Of a DNA stretch of 64,000 bases, positions 18,171 through 26,654 are shown one piece after another. The stretch lies in assembly GCF_003260975.1 (NCBI RefSeq), contig NZ_CP030041.1:3209001-3273000 (forward strand), given 5' to 3'. The translations under genes and the position numbers were made by a program. The stretch is from Echinicola strongylocentroti (GTDB lineage: Bacteria; Bacteroidota; Bacteroidia; Cytophagales; Cyclobacteriaceae). Numbering within the stretch: position 1 is the stretch's first letter; the number at the start of each line of letters is the position of its first letter. Under the pieces are notes generated by a model. That model made no database searches. It was given only the letters and a program-made list of their open reading frames with translations, and was not told the origin of the DNA.

Positions 18171-18473
18171 ATGATTTTATACAACGTCACAGTCAATATC
18201 GACCAAACTGTAGAAAAGGAATGGATCAAATGGATGAAGGAGGAGCATATCCCTGATGTAATGGCCACTGGGTTTTTCCATGACCATAAATTTTTCAGGC
18301 TGCTGCACGAAACCGAAGACGGTGGGGTGAACTATTCAGTACAGTACTTCACTGATACCCTACAAAAAGTCCAAGAGTATCAGGAAAAACATTCAAAAAT
18401 ATTGCAAGATAAATTCAGGCAACGTTTTCAGGATCGATACGCTGTATTCAGGTCACTACTTGAACAGGTGTAA
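18171..18473 (+). CDS. DUF4286 family protein
   Basis: I start at the ATG at 18171 (MILYNVTVNIDQTVEKEWIK), giving 100 residues; the frame is open 14 codons further upstream but the conserved start is MILYNVT. WMKEEHIPDVMATGFFHDHK and YSVQYFTDTLQKVQEYQEKH are characteristic of this small, ferredoxin-fold-like family found across Bacteroidota. No function is known. It lies alone after the diverged repeat copy. Confidence 0.85.
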   Translation: MILYNVTVNIDQTVEKEWIKWMKEEHIPDVMATGFFHDHKFFRLLHETEDGGVNYSVQYFTDTLQKVQEYQEKHSKILQDKFRQRFQDRYAVFRSLLEQV

Positions 18474-18656
18474 GCAGGGTCTCTTTGATCTCTGCCAAGC
18501 TTCTCTTGATCTCCCTCGTTATGGACAGGGGAGACCCAAGAGAGGCCTGTCTTGACGCTCGGGAATCGGTCCGTCTGGCGCCTACTGTCTCCCGGTGCGG
18601 GCTCATGTCTCACTTCTCGTACGTGATCTTCTTTCCTTCTTTACATATCGATTATA

Positions 18657-19133
18657 CTACCCTAACCGCTCTTTGATTTCTTCAGACTGCAAGTGGCAAT
18701 TGTACCAACCACCCTCTATTTCTGCATCATATTTTTTATAAAAGTTAATGGCGGGATCATTCCAGTCAAGCACCTGCCACATCATCCCTGTACAGTTTTC
18801 TTCCAAGGACTTTTTCATCACTCGCTCAAAAAGCAACTTGCCTGCGCCTTTTCCACGCTCTTTTTCCGTTACGATATAATCCTCCAAATACAGGCGCTTG
18901 CCTTTCCAAGTGCTGTAACGATAATAGTATATGGCCGTGCCAATGATCTCTTGACTGCTGTCCTTTATCAATACAAAAAATCCGTAAACGGGATTGGGAC
19001 CAAAACCGTCCTTTTCCATCATCGCTATGGTGTTGGTCACTTGTTCTGGAGCCTTTTCGTAAATTGCCAGTTCTTCGATCAACTCAAAGATCCTGGGCAA
19101 ATCTTCTTTTTTTCCTTCTCTGATTGTGTACAT
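18657..19133 (-). CDS. GNAT N-acetyltransferase (diamine/SSAT-like)
   Basis: The 158-residue protein begins MYTIREGKKEDLPRIFELIE. The acetyl-CoA loop is ERGKGAGKLLFERVM (motif A, R/Q-x-x-G-x-G/A). EDYIVTEKERGKG and MMWQVLDWNDPAINFYKKYD match the spermidine/spermine and thialysine acetyltransferase (SAT1/SAT2) branch of GNAT. It probably acetylates a small polyamine or amino-acid amine in the cytoplasm. The exact substrate is uncertain. The 183-nt gap to the DUF4286 gene contains a GGGAGAC/GTCTCCC inverted pair and no gene. Confidence 0.88.
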   Translation of the reverse strand: MYTIREGKKEDLPRIFELIEELAIYEKAPEQVTNTIAMMEKDGFGPNPVYGFFVLIKDSSQEIIGTAIYYYRYSTWKGKRLYLEDYIVTEKERGKGAGKLLFERVMKKSLEENCTGMMWQVLDWNDPAINFYKKYDAEIEGGWYNCHLQSEEIKERLG

Positions 19134-19219
19134 AATTCGAAATTAGAAAATTTTAGAAAAAGAACTAGCCTCCTGCTTCTTTTTGGGGAGTCTAGATGCT
19201 AGATTTATCTAACAGGATA

Positions 19220-19324
19220 AGGCTGTCTCATAAATAAGTTTGTCCAAACATTAAGCGAAGTGAAATAATCTCGCTACATGTCAAAACTTCATCAACAGGG
19301 AGAATTACTTATGGGACAGTCTCT
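19220..19324. repeat. 105-bp inverted-repeat element (MITE-like)
   Basis: Ends AGGCTGTCTCATAAATAAG (19220-19238) and TTACTTATGGGACAGTCTC (19306-19324) are inverted with about 16 of 19 matches. The interior (AAACATTAAGCGAAGTGAAA) encodes nothing. The terminal sequence resembles the short inverted repeat at 37622-37690 and recalls IS ends, so it may be a non-autonomous derivative. It sits just upstream of coaX and could also fold in RNA. Confidence 0.65.
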
Positions 19325-19351
19325 TTTGATGACCTTCATAAATTCTTAAAT

Positions 19352-20122
19352 ATGTTTTTATCCATTGATGCAGGTAATTCGAATGTTGTTTTTGGTTTTT
19401 ACGACCCCAGAGACGACCAATGGGAACCCGTCATTCGCCTAGAGACCCAAAGGGCCATGGAACTTCGTTATTTACAAAAAAACGTGGACCTGTTTTTTTT
19501 GGAATCTTCCATTAAACCTACAGCTATCACTGGGGTAGGCATCAGCTCTGTGGTACCAGAAATCAACGAAAACCTGAAGAAAGTAGTAAAGTCATCCCTT
19601 CATCAAGATGCACACCTGATTACGGAACGGAGTTATAGGCACCTCCCCGTAACTACCAAGAGACCCGCAGAAATGGGCTCCGACCTTATGGCCAATGCTG
19701 CAGCAGCCTACCATCATTACCAATCACACTGCATTGTCGTGGATTTTGGAACCGCACTTACCTTTACGGTAATCGACGGCCAAGGGGAGGTTTTGGGAGT
19801 AAATATTGTGCCGGGATTGAAGACCGCCCTAAAGTCACTGTTCATGAACACCTCCAAACTACCAGAAGTCAGCTTAGAGGTGCCAGATTCGGCCATAGGC
19901 AAAAACACGGTTCACTCCATCCAAGCGGGGATCTTATATGGCTATGCAGGTTTGGTAAAAGGAATGCTCCAAGCCATCAGGAATGAAGTCCCCGAGAATT
20001 TTAAAATAGTCGCCACTGGAGGATTATCCAAAATCCTCACCAATCTGAAAGGAGAATTTGACCAAGTGGATAAAAACCTCACCCTAAAAGGAATAAAGCT
20101 GATCACCGAACACAACAGCTAA
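19352..20122 (+). CDS. coaX: Type III pantothenate kinase
   Basis: The product is 256 residues, the family's normal length. MFLSIDAGNSNVVFGFY holds the phosphate-1 loop with Asp6. KRPAEMGSDLMANAAAAYHH is the pantothenate-binding region. CIVVDFGTALTFTVID is the phosphate-2 loop. GKNTVHSIQAGILYGYAGLV and IVATGGLSKIL complete the ASKHA fold. It phosphorylates pantothenate in the first step of CoA synthesis and, unlike CoaA, is normally not feedback-inhibited and uses a monovalent cation. Confidence 0.97.
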   Translation: MFLSIDAGNSNVVFGFYDPRDDQWEPVIRLETQRAMELRYLQKNVDLFFLESSIKPTAITGVGISSVVPEINENLKKVVKSSLHQDAHLITERSYRHLPVTTKRPAEMGSDLMANAAAAYHHYQSHCIVVDFGTALTFTVIDGQGEVLGVNIVPGLKTALKSLFMNTSKLPEVSLEVPDSAIGKNTVHSIQAGILYGYAGLVKGMLQAIRNEVPENFKIVATGGLSKILTNLKGEFDQVDKNLTLKGIKLITEHNS

Positions 20123-20463
20123 TATAGTCCCGCCACTTTGACCACTATCTGTCTCCTCTGTGTCTAATGTAGTTGTCAAATAAGTTAACTGATTTACCCA
20201 GGGCAAACGCGTTTAGTGTTTTGAAGGGAGACAATTTTCGTGTAGGCATAGCTATCATCCATGCCGCTGGCACTTTGCCCCGATTTGTACATTGGAAACC
20301 GCAGTAACCTATCTTACCGAATGGCGGGATGGGCTGAAAGAATGATTAGTTGGTTTGGTTGAGGTTAAACCCTGAATATGCGTTAGCAACTGAGCATCCT
20401 GCCTAATCCGACTTTGGCGGAGGGTCATACAGAAGGTGCAAGTGACAACCTGCACTTTTTGGA
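20123..20463. repeat. Mosaic repeat island downstream of coaX
   Basis: Three modules are visible. 20144-20190 resembles the 5445-type module (GTGTCTAATGTAGTTGTCAA). 20199-20315 (GGGCAAACGCGTTTAGTG, then CATGCCGCTGGCACTTTGCC) matches 42597-42712 and, inverted, 27560-27730. 20358-20463 starts TTAAACCCTGAATATGCGTT and continues ATCCGACTTTGGCGGAGGGT, matching 43137-43243. No gene is seen. Confidence 0.78.
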
Positions 20464-20495
20464 TGTCTTGGAATTCGGGTTGCACATTATAGGCC

Positions 20496-20525
20496 AAAAA
20501 AAAAACGGAGCTTATTCGGCTCCGT
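20496..20525 (-). terminator. rng terminator with the stop codon in the hairpin
   Basis: On the minus strand the stem ACGGAGC/GCTCCGT is followed by ten T residues. The rng stop codon TAA (20514-20512) lies in the loop, so the last coding codons form the 5' arm of the terminator. Confidence 0.85.
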
Positions 20526-22083
20526 CTTTTATATTAAGTTCTATTTCTTCTCCTGTTTCGTCCAGGAATTTATACTCCGTCACTGGTAATGAAGAATCTT
20601 TGATCAGTTTTACCCATTTGAAATATTTAAAAAACCATTTCATCCTTTTTGACATCATGCCTTGGGTAAAGTAGGCATGAAGATAAGGGTGTAAACCTAT
20701 TTTTATTTTTGGCAAGTTTTGGTGTACAGCAGTGTACTCAAGATCTCTTTCCAATTTATCAGCTACCAGGATGGAGGCCTGGATTTTGCCTGTACCATTA
20801 CAAGACGGACAGGTTTCTTTTGTTACAATATTGACCTCTGGTCTTACACGCTGCCGGGTAATCTGCATTAGACCAAACTTGGTCAGTGGCAGTATGGTGT
20901 TTTTGGACCGGTCATCTTTCATTGCTGTTTTCATGGCTTCATAGACAGTCCGTTTGTTATCGGCCTTTTTCATGTCTATAAAGTCAATGACAATGATGCC
21001 TCCCATATCCCTAAGGCGAAGCTGTCTGGCAATTTCTTTTACGGCGACCAGGTTGGTTTTTAATGCTGTCATTTCCTGGTCACTTTCTTGATTGGACTTG
21101 TTTCCACTGTTCACATCGATGACGTGCAGCGCTTCGGTGTGTTCGATAATCAGGTAGCCTCCATGCGGAAGGCTCACCGACTGTCCAAAGAGACTTTTTA
21201 TCTGCTTTTCAATTCCAAAACTTTCAAAGAGCTTAGCTTTTCCGTTGTAAAGCTTAACAATTTTTTCCTTTTCAGGGGCGATCGATCTGATATAAGACCG
21301 AATCTGATCATAGATTAATTCATCCTCTACCGTGATTGCATCGAATGATTCGTTGAGCAGGTCTCTCACAATGGAGCTTGCCATACTCATTTCTCCTATC
21401 ACCTTGTCTTTGCTCTTGGCTTTCATGAGCTTTTTCATTCCATCTTCCCAAGAGTCTACTAGATTTCTGAGGTCTTTGTCCAGCTCTGTGACCGATTGGC
21501 CTTCAGCGACTGTTCTAATAATGACCCCAAAATTATCGGGCTTGATGGAAGTAATCAGTCTGGCAAGCCTTCTTCTTTCTTCAGCCTTACGGATCTTTTT
21601 GGATACGTTGACTGCATTCGAAAAAGGCACCAATACCAAGTAGCGACCGGCGAGGGAGAGCTCACAGGATAGTCGTGGGCCTTTCGTTGAGATCGGCTCC
21701 TTTACAACCTGAACTAATATCTGGTTATTTTTAGAAAGGACTTGGGAAATCTTTCCCAGCTTTTCTATCTCAGGTTCTAGTTGAAACCCTTTGAGGGTAG
21801 GTTGCTGATTGTGATTGTTCCTGATCTGTTTGGTGTATTTGATCAAGCTTTTCACTTTCGGCCCCAAGTCCTGGTAATGCAAAAATGCATCCTTTTCGTA
21901 TCCCACATCAATGAATCCCGCATTTAGGCCATTGACGATCTTACGAACCGTTCCCAGGTACATGTCCCCTACTTTGAACTGGTTGCTTTCTTCATCGGAA
22001 TGAAGCTCTACCAGTCCTTTGTTCTTCAAAAGGGCTATGCGACTACCGTTTTGAGCAGAATCAATTACTAATTCCGTACTCAA
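20512..22083 (-). CDS. rng: Ribonuclease E/G family endoribonuclease
   Basis: This 523-residue protein has the Rng architecture. An N-terminal RNase H-like and S1 segment (MYLGTVRKIVNGLNAGFIDV) is followed by the catalytic DNase I-like domain. LHVIDVNSGNKSN and GGIIVIDFIDMKKADNKRTV hold the two Mg-binding aspartates (equivalent to D303 and D346 of E. coli RNase E). CPSCNGTGKI is the Zn-link, with the two cysteines that join protomers. It matures rRNA and decays mRNA, cleaving AU-rich single-stranded RNA near 5' monophosphates. The long C-terminal degradosome scaffold of RNase E is absent. HU, TPR and a 29-aa gene are upstream on the same strand. Confidence 0.95.
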   Translation of the reverse strand: MSTELVIDSAQNGSRIALLKNKGLVELHSDEESNQFKVGDMYLGTVRKIVNGLNAGFIDVGYEKDAFLHYQDLGPKVKSLIKYTKQIRNNHNQQPTLKGFQLEPEIEKLGKISQVLSKNNQILVQVVKEPISTKGPRLSCELSLAGRYLVLVPFSNAVNVSKKIRKAEERRRLARLITSIKPDNFGVIIRTVAEGQSVTELDKDLRNLVDSWEDGMKKLMKAKSKDKVIGEMSMASSIVRDLLNESFDAITVEDELIYDQIRSYIRSIAPEKEKIVKLYNGKAKLFESFGIEKQIKSLFGQSVSLPHGGYLIIEHTEALHVIDVNSGNKSNQESDQEMTALKTNLVAVKEIARQLRLRDMGGIIVIDFIDMKKADNKRTVYEAMKTAMKDDRSKNTILPLTKFGLMQITRQRVRPEVNIVTKETCPSCNGTGKIQASILVADKLERDLEYTAVHQNLPKIKIGLHPYLHAYFTQGMMSKRMKWFFKYFKWVKLIKDSSLPVTEYKFLDETGEEIELNIKDGAE

Positions 22084-22133
22084 ATCGTGTCTCCTTTCTT
22101 ATGTTAATGAACGTGTTTGTGTAAAAACTCAAA

Positions 22134-22158
22134 AAGAAGAAGTGTATTACTTCTTCTT
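22134..22158 (-). terminator. Hairpin overlapping the end of the 29-aa gene
   Basis: On the minus strand AAGAAGAAGT pairs with ACTTCTTCTT across a 5-nt loop and is followed by TTTGAG and TTTTT. The 5' arm is the KKK coding tail of the small gene and its TAA stop lies at the arm/loop edge. It probably uncouples the ribosomal-type gene from rng. Confidence 0.65.
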
Positions 22159-22236
22159 ATGTCTGTTTTTTCTCAGTCTCTTTTTACGCTTGTGCGTAGC
22201 GATCTTATGTCTTTTTCTTTTTTTACCGCAAGGCAT
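22147..22236 (-). CDS. 29-aa basic protein, AURKAIP1/COX24 domain (mS38/bS22-like)
   Basis: The ATG at 22236 opens a 29-codon frame rich in Lys, Arg and His: MPCGKKRKRHKIATHKRKKR, then LRKNRHKKK. This matches the short AURKAIP1/COX24-domain proteins annotated in most Bacteroidota and related to mitochondrial mS38 and mycobacterial bS22, which bind the small ribosomal subunit. It was found by reading the minus strand of the rng-TPR gap, since it is too short for usual ORF cut-offs. It lies between the TPR gene and rng, consistent with a translation or RNA function. Family membership is from recalled similarity. Confidence 0.9.
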   Translation of the reverse strand: MPCGKKRKRHKIATHKRKKRLRKNRHKKK

Positions 22237-22266
22237 AATCTTATGGATTTAAGTTTAACAATACTT

Positions 22267-23085
22267 TTATAGTTGTCCCAGATAGTTGTCGATACTTGAG
22301 AGGATCATCGGATCTTCCGTCATATCTTTTACTTTCTGAAACTGATTTTTTGCTTTTTTCTTTTGTTTCGCCTCGAAGTAGCTCACTCCCAAGTAAAACT
22401 GACCTTGGACATTGTCGGGATAATAACCTACTAAGTCCTCAAAACGTTCCACAGCCCTTTTGTATTGGCCGGACTGCATAGAAAGCACTCCCATATTATA
22501 GATCGCTTCTTCATTTTGGGGATCTTCTTCCAGTACCTCACGGATCATCATGATTCCCTGCATGGGATTGGAAGAAGACACATAGGTCATGGCCACCTTT
22601 GTCTTTAGGTCAAGTCGTTCAGGATTGGCTTCCAAGACTTGGTTCAGGTAATGTCTGGTCTTTTCGGCCAGGTCATTCATTTTTCCCTGATCCATTGCGA
22701 AACCGTATGCTTCGTAATAGGCATTTCCTGCTTTTTCTTTCAATGCCAAGTCCGAAAATTGCTCGGCTCCGCTTCCCAAATAGTAGGCAGCGCTGTCGTA
22801 CATTCCGGCTTTTTGATAAAAAGCAGCTAATGAATCTGCAAATATAGTAAATTTTTCTTTACTTTCTGCTTTTTCCAGATTGGCAATCAGGCCACTAACC
22901 GTTCCGCGCTCAGTTTCCGGGAGCTGGACATCGTGTGCCTGCACCACCGAATCGGATGCCGCAACATCCTCCTGCCCGATGTTTTCACTGTTTTCCTCAT
23001 TGTCAACCACCACACGGGGCAGGGAATACAAGATTCCTATGGCTACAATGACTACAACGACCAGGATGATTTGCGTCTTTTTCAT
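22267..23085 (-). CDS. Tetratricopeptide-repeat protein, membrane-anchored
   Basis: The 272-residue product starts MKKTQIILVVVVIVAIGILYS, a single N-terminal membrane segment or uncleaved signal. A polar linker follows to about residue 60, then TPR units, clearest at NEEAIYNMGVLSMQSGQYKR and NVQGQFYLGVSYFEAKQKKK. The repeats imply a protein-binding scaffold facing the periplasm. It lies 21 nt downstream of HU; this HU-TPR-small gene-rng order recurs in Bacteroidota. The partner is unknown. Confidence 0.88.
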   Translation of the reverse strand: MKKTQIILVVVVIVAIGILYSLPRVVVDNEENSENIGQEDVAASDSVVQAHDVQLPETERGTVSGLIANLEKAESKEKFTIFADSLAAFYQKAGMYDSAAYYLGSGAEQFSDLALKEKAGNAYYEAYGFAMDQGKMNDLAEKTRHYLNQVLEANPERLDLKTKVAMTYVSSSNPMQGIMMIREVLEEDPQNEEAIYNMGVLSMQSGQYKRAVERFEDLVGYYPDNVQGQFYLGVSYFEAKQKKKAKNQFQKVKDMTEDPMILSSIDNYLGQL

Positions 23086-23106
23086 ACAGTCTCGTTCATC
23101 TCAGGA

Positions 23107-23415
23107 TTAATCCTGAAAAGCTACCTCTTTAACTTTTTTACTGTTTTTGATTTTGTCGATAAACACTTTTGAAGGCTTGAACGCCGGCACATAATGCTCA
23201 TCGATTACGATAGCAGTGTTTTTGCTGATGTTTCTGGCGATCTTTTTAGCTCTCTTCTTGTTGATGAAGCTGCCAAATCCCCTCACATAAATATTCTCTC
23301 CCTCAGACATAGAATCTTTTACTACTTTGAAGAATGCCTCAATGGTTTGAGTTACATCATCCTTCTGAATTCCTGTCTTGTCCGAAATCTTGGTAATTAC
23401 CTCTGCTTTAGTCAC
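23107..23415 (-). CDS. hup: HU/IHF family DNA-binding protein
   Basis: The product is 102 residues, with MTKAEVITKISDKTGIQKDD, the helical dimer core, then RGFGSFINKKRAKKIARNIS, the strand region leading to the DNA-binding arm, and VPAFKPSKVFIDKIKN at the C-terminal helix. It bends DNA and organises the nucleoid. Divergent from mutY across a 119-nt gap that holds a likely promoter for this gene. Confidence 0.95.
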   Translation of the reverse strand: MTKAEVITKISDKTGIQKDDVTQTIEAFFKVVKDSMSEGENIYVRGFGSFINKKRAKKIARNISKNTAIVIDEHYVPAFKPSKVFIDKIKNSKKVKEVAFQD

Positions 23416-23479
23416 TGTATTTAAATTTTAATTTGATTAAATTGCTTAACAATCTATTAACCAACTAATTTTGGGACTG

Positions 23480-23487
23480 CAAATTTA
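23480..23487 (-). promoter_or_regulatory. Putative -7 box (TAAATTTG) for the HU gene
   Basis: Reading the minus strand, TAAATTTG matches the Bacteroidota -7 consensus TAnnTTTG, 65 nt upstream of the HU start. A TTTG about 23 nt further upstream could be the -33 box, although that spacing is longer than the common ~19. Confidence 0.45.
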
Positions 23488-23534
23488 AATGATGGTTTTC
23501 AATATAAAAACAAATTGATGAAATTTAGCATCTT

Positions 23535-24647
23535 TTGTTCAACGAAAATCTCAAACATAAAATTCCAAAAGTTTTGACTTTCAGCCATTTTCACCAAAAG
23601 CTACTACAATGGTACCCCCAAAATAAAAGGGATCTGCCATGGAGAAATACCCAAAACCCATACATCATTTGGCTCTCAGAAATTATCTTGCAGCAGACTC
23701 GCGTGGCACAAGGACTCCCTTATTTTGAAAAATTTGTTAAGTTTTACCCCACTGTGCAGGACCTTGCCCAAGCACCAATAGAGGATGTGCTCCGACTATG
23801 GCAAGGCCTAGGCTACTACAGCCGTGCCAGAAATTTACACCATTGCGCCCGACAGGTAGCTGAAGAATATAACGGACATTTCCCCACTGACTATAAATCC
23901 CTTCTTCGTCTCAAGGGCATCGGACAATATACCGCCGCAGCCATTGCTTCCTTTGCCTACAAAGAAAAAGTCGCCGTGGTGGACGGCAATGTGTTCAGGG
24001 TCCTGAGTCGCTATTTTGGAGTAGATGCGGATATCAGTAGCACCAATGGCAAAAAACAATTCCAGCAATTGGCGAACAAGGCCATTCCGGATAGCCAGCC
24101 GGACGAGTACAACCAGGCTATCATGGAATTTGGCGCCCTTCAGTGCACGCCCAAAAAAGTGGATTGCCAAGTATGTCCACTGCAAGACAGCTGCTTTGCC
24201 CATGCAAACGACCAAGTGGAAATGTTACCTGTCAAAAGCAAAAAAATAAAAGTGACCACCCGGGCGTTTCTCTATCATGAAATCGACTGTGGAGACAAAA
24301 AACTGGTAAAAACCCGTGGACCAAAAGATATTTGGCAAGGACTGACCGATTTTCCCCTGGTAGAATTTTCCTCTCCGGAAAAAATCGATCCCGAAGCATC
24401 AGATTTATTCAAAGAACTTCAGGAATTTAAGCCCTTGGTCGATTTCCAAAGTGAAAAGACTTATAAGCATATACTGTCCCATCAAAAAATTTTTTCAAAC
24501 TTTGTCACGTTCAATATAGCAGCCGAAAAGCAGACTGAAGTAAAAAAATGGGCTGACTCCAAGGGCTATCGGTTATGTAATGCAGAAGAACTGGAAGCAT
24601 TGGGCAAACCACAACTGATCGTGCGCTATTTGAACGATAAAAAATAA
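23535..24647 (+). CDS. mutY: A/G-specific adenine glycosylase MutY
   Basis: The 370-residue protein has an N-terminal HhH-GPD domain: KRDLPWRNTQNPYIIWLSEI and ILQQTRVAQGLPYFEKF, the HhH LLRLKGIGQYTAAAIASFAY, and VVDGNVFRVLSRYFG with the catalytic Asp. The [4Fe-4S] cysteines are in GALQCTPKKVDCQVCPLQDSC (C-x6-C-x2-C-x5-C). The C-terminal NUDIX-like domain reads out 8-oxoG. No ATG precedes the conserved region, so TTG at 23535 or TTG at 23574 must be used. It removes adenine mispaired with 8-oxoG. It leads the mutY-ssb-gldE group, an order also seen near gldD in Flavobacterium. Confidence 0.94.
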   Translation: MFNENLKHKIPKVLTFSHFHQKLLQWYPQNKRDLPWRNTQNPYIIWLSEIILQQTRVAQGLPYFEKFVKFYPTVQDLAQAPIEDVLRLWQGLGYYSRARNLHHCARQVAEEYNGHFPTDYKSLLRLKGIGQYTAAAIASFAYKEKVAVVDGNVFRVLSRYFGVDADISSTNGKKQFQQLANKAIPDSQPDEYNQAIMEFGALQCTPKKVDCQVCPLQDSCFAHANDQVEMLPVKSKKIKVTTRAFLYHEIDCGDKKLVKTRGPKDIWQGLTDFPLVEFSSPEKIDPEASDLFKELQEFKPLVDFQSEKTYKHILSHQKIFSNFVTFNIAAEKQTEVKKWADSKGYRLCNAEELEALGKPQLIVRYLNDKK

Positions 24648-24763
24648 TCCTTAATTTAGATTAAACTCTTCGAGGGTTTTGTATAACCAATGTAGAATAA
24701 TATAGACCCCCAGAAGCGTTTAGAGAGAAAATAAATTTAAATACTGAATACTAAAAGTAAATT

Positions 24764-25237
24764 ATGGCCGGTGTAAACAAAGTAATATTAGTTGGCAATT
24801 TGGGCAAAGACCCAGAAGTGAGACATTTGGAGAGCGGCAGTGTAGTGGCCAACGTAGCACTAGCGACAACAGAAGCCTACAAAGACCGGAACGGAAACCG
24901 TGTAGAAAATACCGAATGGCACGACCTGGAAATGTGGGACGGCCAAGCAAAAGTGGCCGAGCAGTACCTCAAAAAAGGCAGCCAAATCTTCGTGGAAGGA
25001 AAAATCAAATCGGACACCTGGCAAGACGAACAGGGCAACAACCGCAAAAAAGTAAGAATCCGCGTACTTAGCTTCACCATGTTGGGCTCCAGAAACGCGG
25101 ACGGAGGATCTTCCGGAGGAAATTACGGTGGCGCTGGACAATCTCCCCAGTCCGCTCCTAATAATGCACAACCCGCTGCATCCATGCCATCCTCAGGAGG
25201 TAACACTGATGAAGTAGAAGATGATCTGCCATTCTAA
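24764..25237 (+). CDS. ssb: Single-stranded DNA-binding protein
   Basis: The 157-residue protein begins MAGVNKVILVGNLGKDPEVR, the classic SSB opening, with the OB fold to about residue 110 (EWHDLEMWDGQAKVAEQYLK, then GSQIFVEGKIKSDTWQDEQG). A Gly/Ser/Pro/Asn-rich linker leads to the acidic tip DEVEDDLPF, which recruits replication and repair partners. It is 116 nt downstream of mutY and 55 nt upstream of gldE. Confidence 0.97.
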   Translation: MAGVNKVILVGNLGKDPEVRHLESGSVVANVALATTEAYKDRNGNRVENTEWHDLEMWDGQAKVAEQYLKKGSQIFVEGKIKSDTWQDEQGNNRKKVRIRVLSFTMLGSRNADGGSSGGNYGGAGQSPQSAPNNAQPAASMPSSGGNTDEVEDDLPF

Positions 25238-25292
25238 TACAGTCAGTTATGAGTTTTGTAATGGATAAATCATTATTTTTGCCAATCAACAT

Positions 25293-26654
25293 TTGAATCA
25301 TTTAATGGACGATCCATACCCGAGTATTTTATTGCTGGCTGAAATCAACCAGGTTTCAGCCGGCTATATCATTACCAACAGTCTCATTTTTCTCTTTCTG
25401 CTATTGGGGTCTGCCTTGATCTCAGGATCAGAAGTAGCCTACTTTTCGCTCTCACACGATGACCTGAGTCTCCTCAATGCCGAGTCAGATGAAAAATCCG
25501 AACTGGTCATCCGATTGATCGAGGCACCGCAGAAGCTGCTCAGTACCATCCTGATCCTGAACAACATGATCAATATTGGCATCGTGACCTTGACGACCTT
25601 CTTCACCCTGACCCTTTTCGGTGCCAATGCCACCGGGATCGTAGTGGTGTTGATACAGACTGTCGGTATCACATTTGCCATTGTGTTCTTTGGCGAAATC
25701 GTGCCAAAGGTGTATGCCAATAATGCTCGGGTGGCCTTTAGTAAACTAATGGCCAAGACCCTGAATTTCTTCTCTATCATATTGGCCCCGCTTTCATCAT
25801 TTTTGATGACCATCAGTAACATCATCGAACGACGTATCGAAAAAAAAGGCTATACCCTTTCAGTAAATGAACTCCACCAAGCCCTAGAAATCACTGCGGA
25901 GAACTCTACTGATGGCGAAAAAGACATCTTTAAGGGTATTGTAAACTTCGGCACCTTGTCGGTGAAGCAGGTGATGTGCTCCCGCATGGACATCACCGCA
26001 GTGGATGTAGAAATGGACTTTCATGAGCTGATGGACAAGATCAACAAAAGCGGCTACTCCCGTATCCCTGTCTATCGCGAAACCATCGATAATATAGAAG
26101 GCATACTCTATATCAAGGACCTCCTGACCCACATCGAAAAAGAAGAGGATTTTCAGTGGCAAACGCTGCCCCGCAAAGGGTTCTTTGTCCCGGAAAACAA
26201 AAAAGTGGATGCCTTGCTCAAAGATTTCCAAAATAAGCGCGTACACATGGCCATCGTCGTAGACGAATATGGGGGCACTTCAGGCCTAGTGACGTTGGAA
26301 GACCTTATCGAAGAAATCATCGGGGAAATCAACGACGAGTTTGATGATGCAGACGATATGTTTTACAAACGAATCGATGAAAGCACCTTTATTTTTGAAG
26401 GAAAAGTGTCGCTTAATGACTTTTGCAAAAAGCTCGAATTGGAGCCTCAGGTATTTGATGAGGTGAAAGGCGACAGTGAATCACTTGGAGGATTATTGCT
26501 AGAGCTCAACACCAAGTTTCCCAATGCGGGTTCCAAGATCAAGTTCGAGCACTTCACCTTCACCATCATGGCCGTAGATGCCCGCCGTATCAAAAAGGTA
26601 AAAGTGCACTTAGAGCGCCAAGAGGCCAAAGGTGCTGCCCATAATGAGGATTAA
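25293..26654 (+). CDS. gldE: Gliding motility-associated protein GldE (CNNM/CorC-like)
   Basis: The protein has 453 residues: a CNNM/DUF21 membrane domain with about four segments (about 20-200; FLFLLLGSALISGSEVAYFS), two CBS motifs (about 215-345; VKQVMCSRMDITAVDVEMDF and VHMAIVVDEYGGTSGLVTLE), and a CorC_HlyC transporter-associated domain (about 360-445). The family includes Mg/Co efflux-type proteins. The mutY-ssb-gldE order and the fold support GldE. In Flavobacterium gldE is directly upstream of gldD; here gldD is at 62222 and the space after gldE is filled with repeats. The stop TAA overlaps an aaCCCGG repeat end. Confidence 0.85.
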   Translation: MNHLMDDPYPSILLLAEINQVSAGYIITNSLIFLFLLLGSALISGSEVAYFSLSHDDLSLLNAESDEKSELVIRLIEAPQKLLSTILILNNMINIGIVTLTTFFTLTLFGANATGIVVVLIQTVGITFAIVFFGEIVPKVYANNARVAFSKLMAKTLNFFSIILAPLSSFLMTISNIIERRIEKKGYTLSVNELHQALEITAENSTDGEKDIFKGIVNFGTLSVKQVMCSRMDITAVDVEMDFHELMDKINKSGYSRIPVYRETIDNIEGILYIKDLLTHIEKEEDFQWQTLPRKGFFVPENKKVDALLKDFQNKRVHMAIVVDEYGGTSGLVTLEDLIEEIIGEINDEFDDADDMFYKRIDESTFIFEGKVSLNDFCKKLELEPQVFDEVKGDSESLGGLLLELNTKFPNAGSKIKFEHFTFTIMAVDARRIKKVKVHLERQEAKGAAHNED

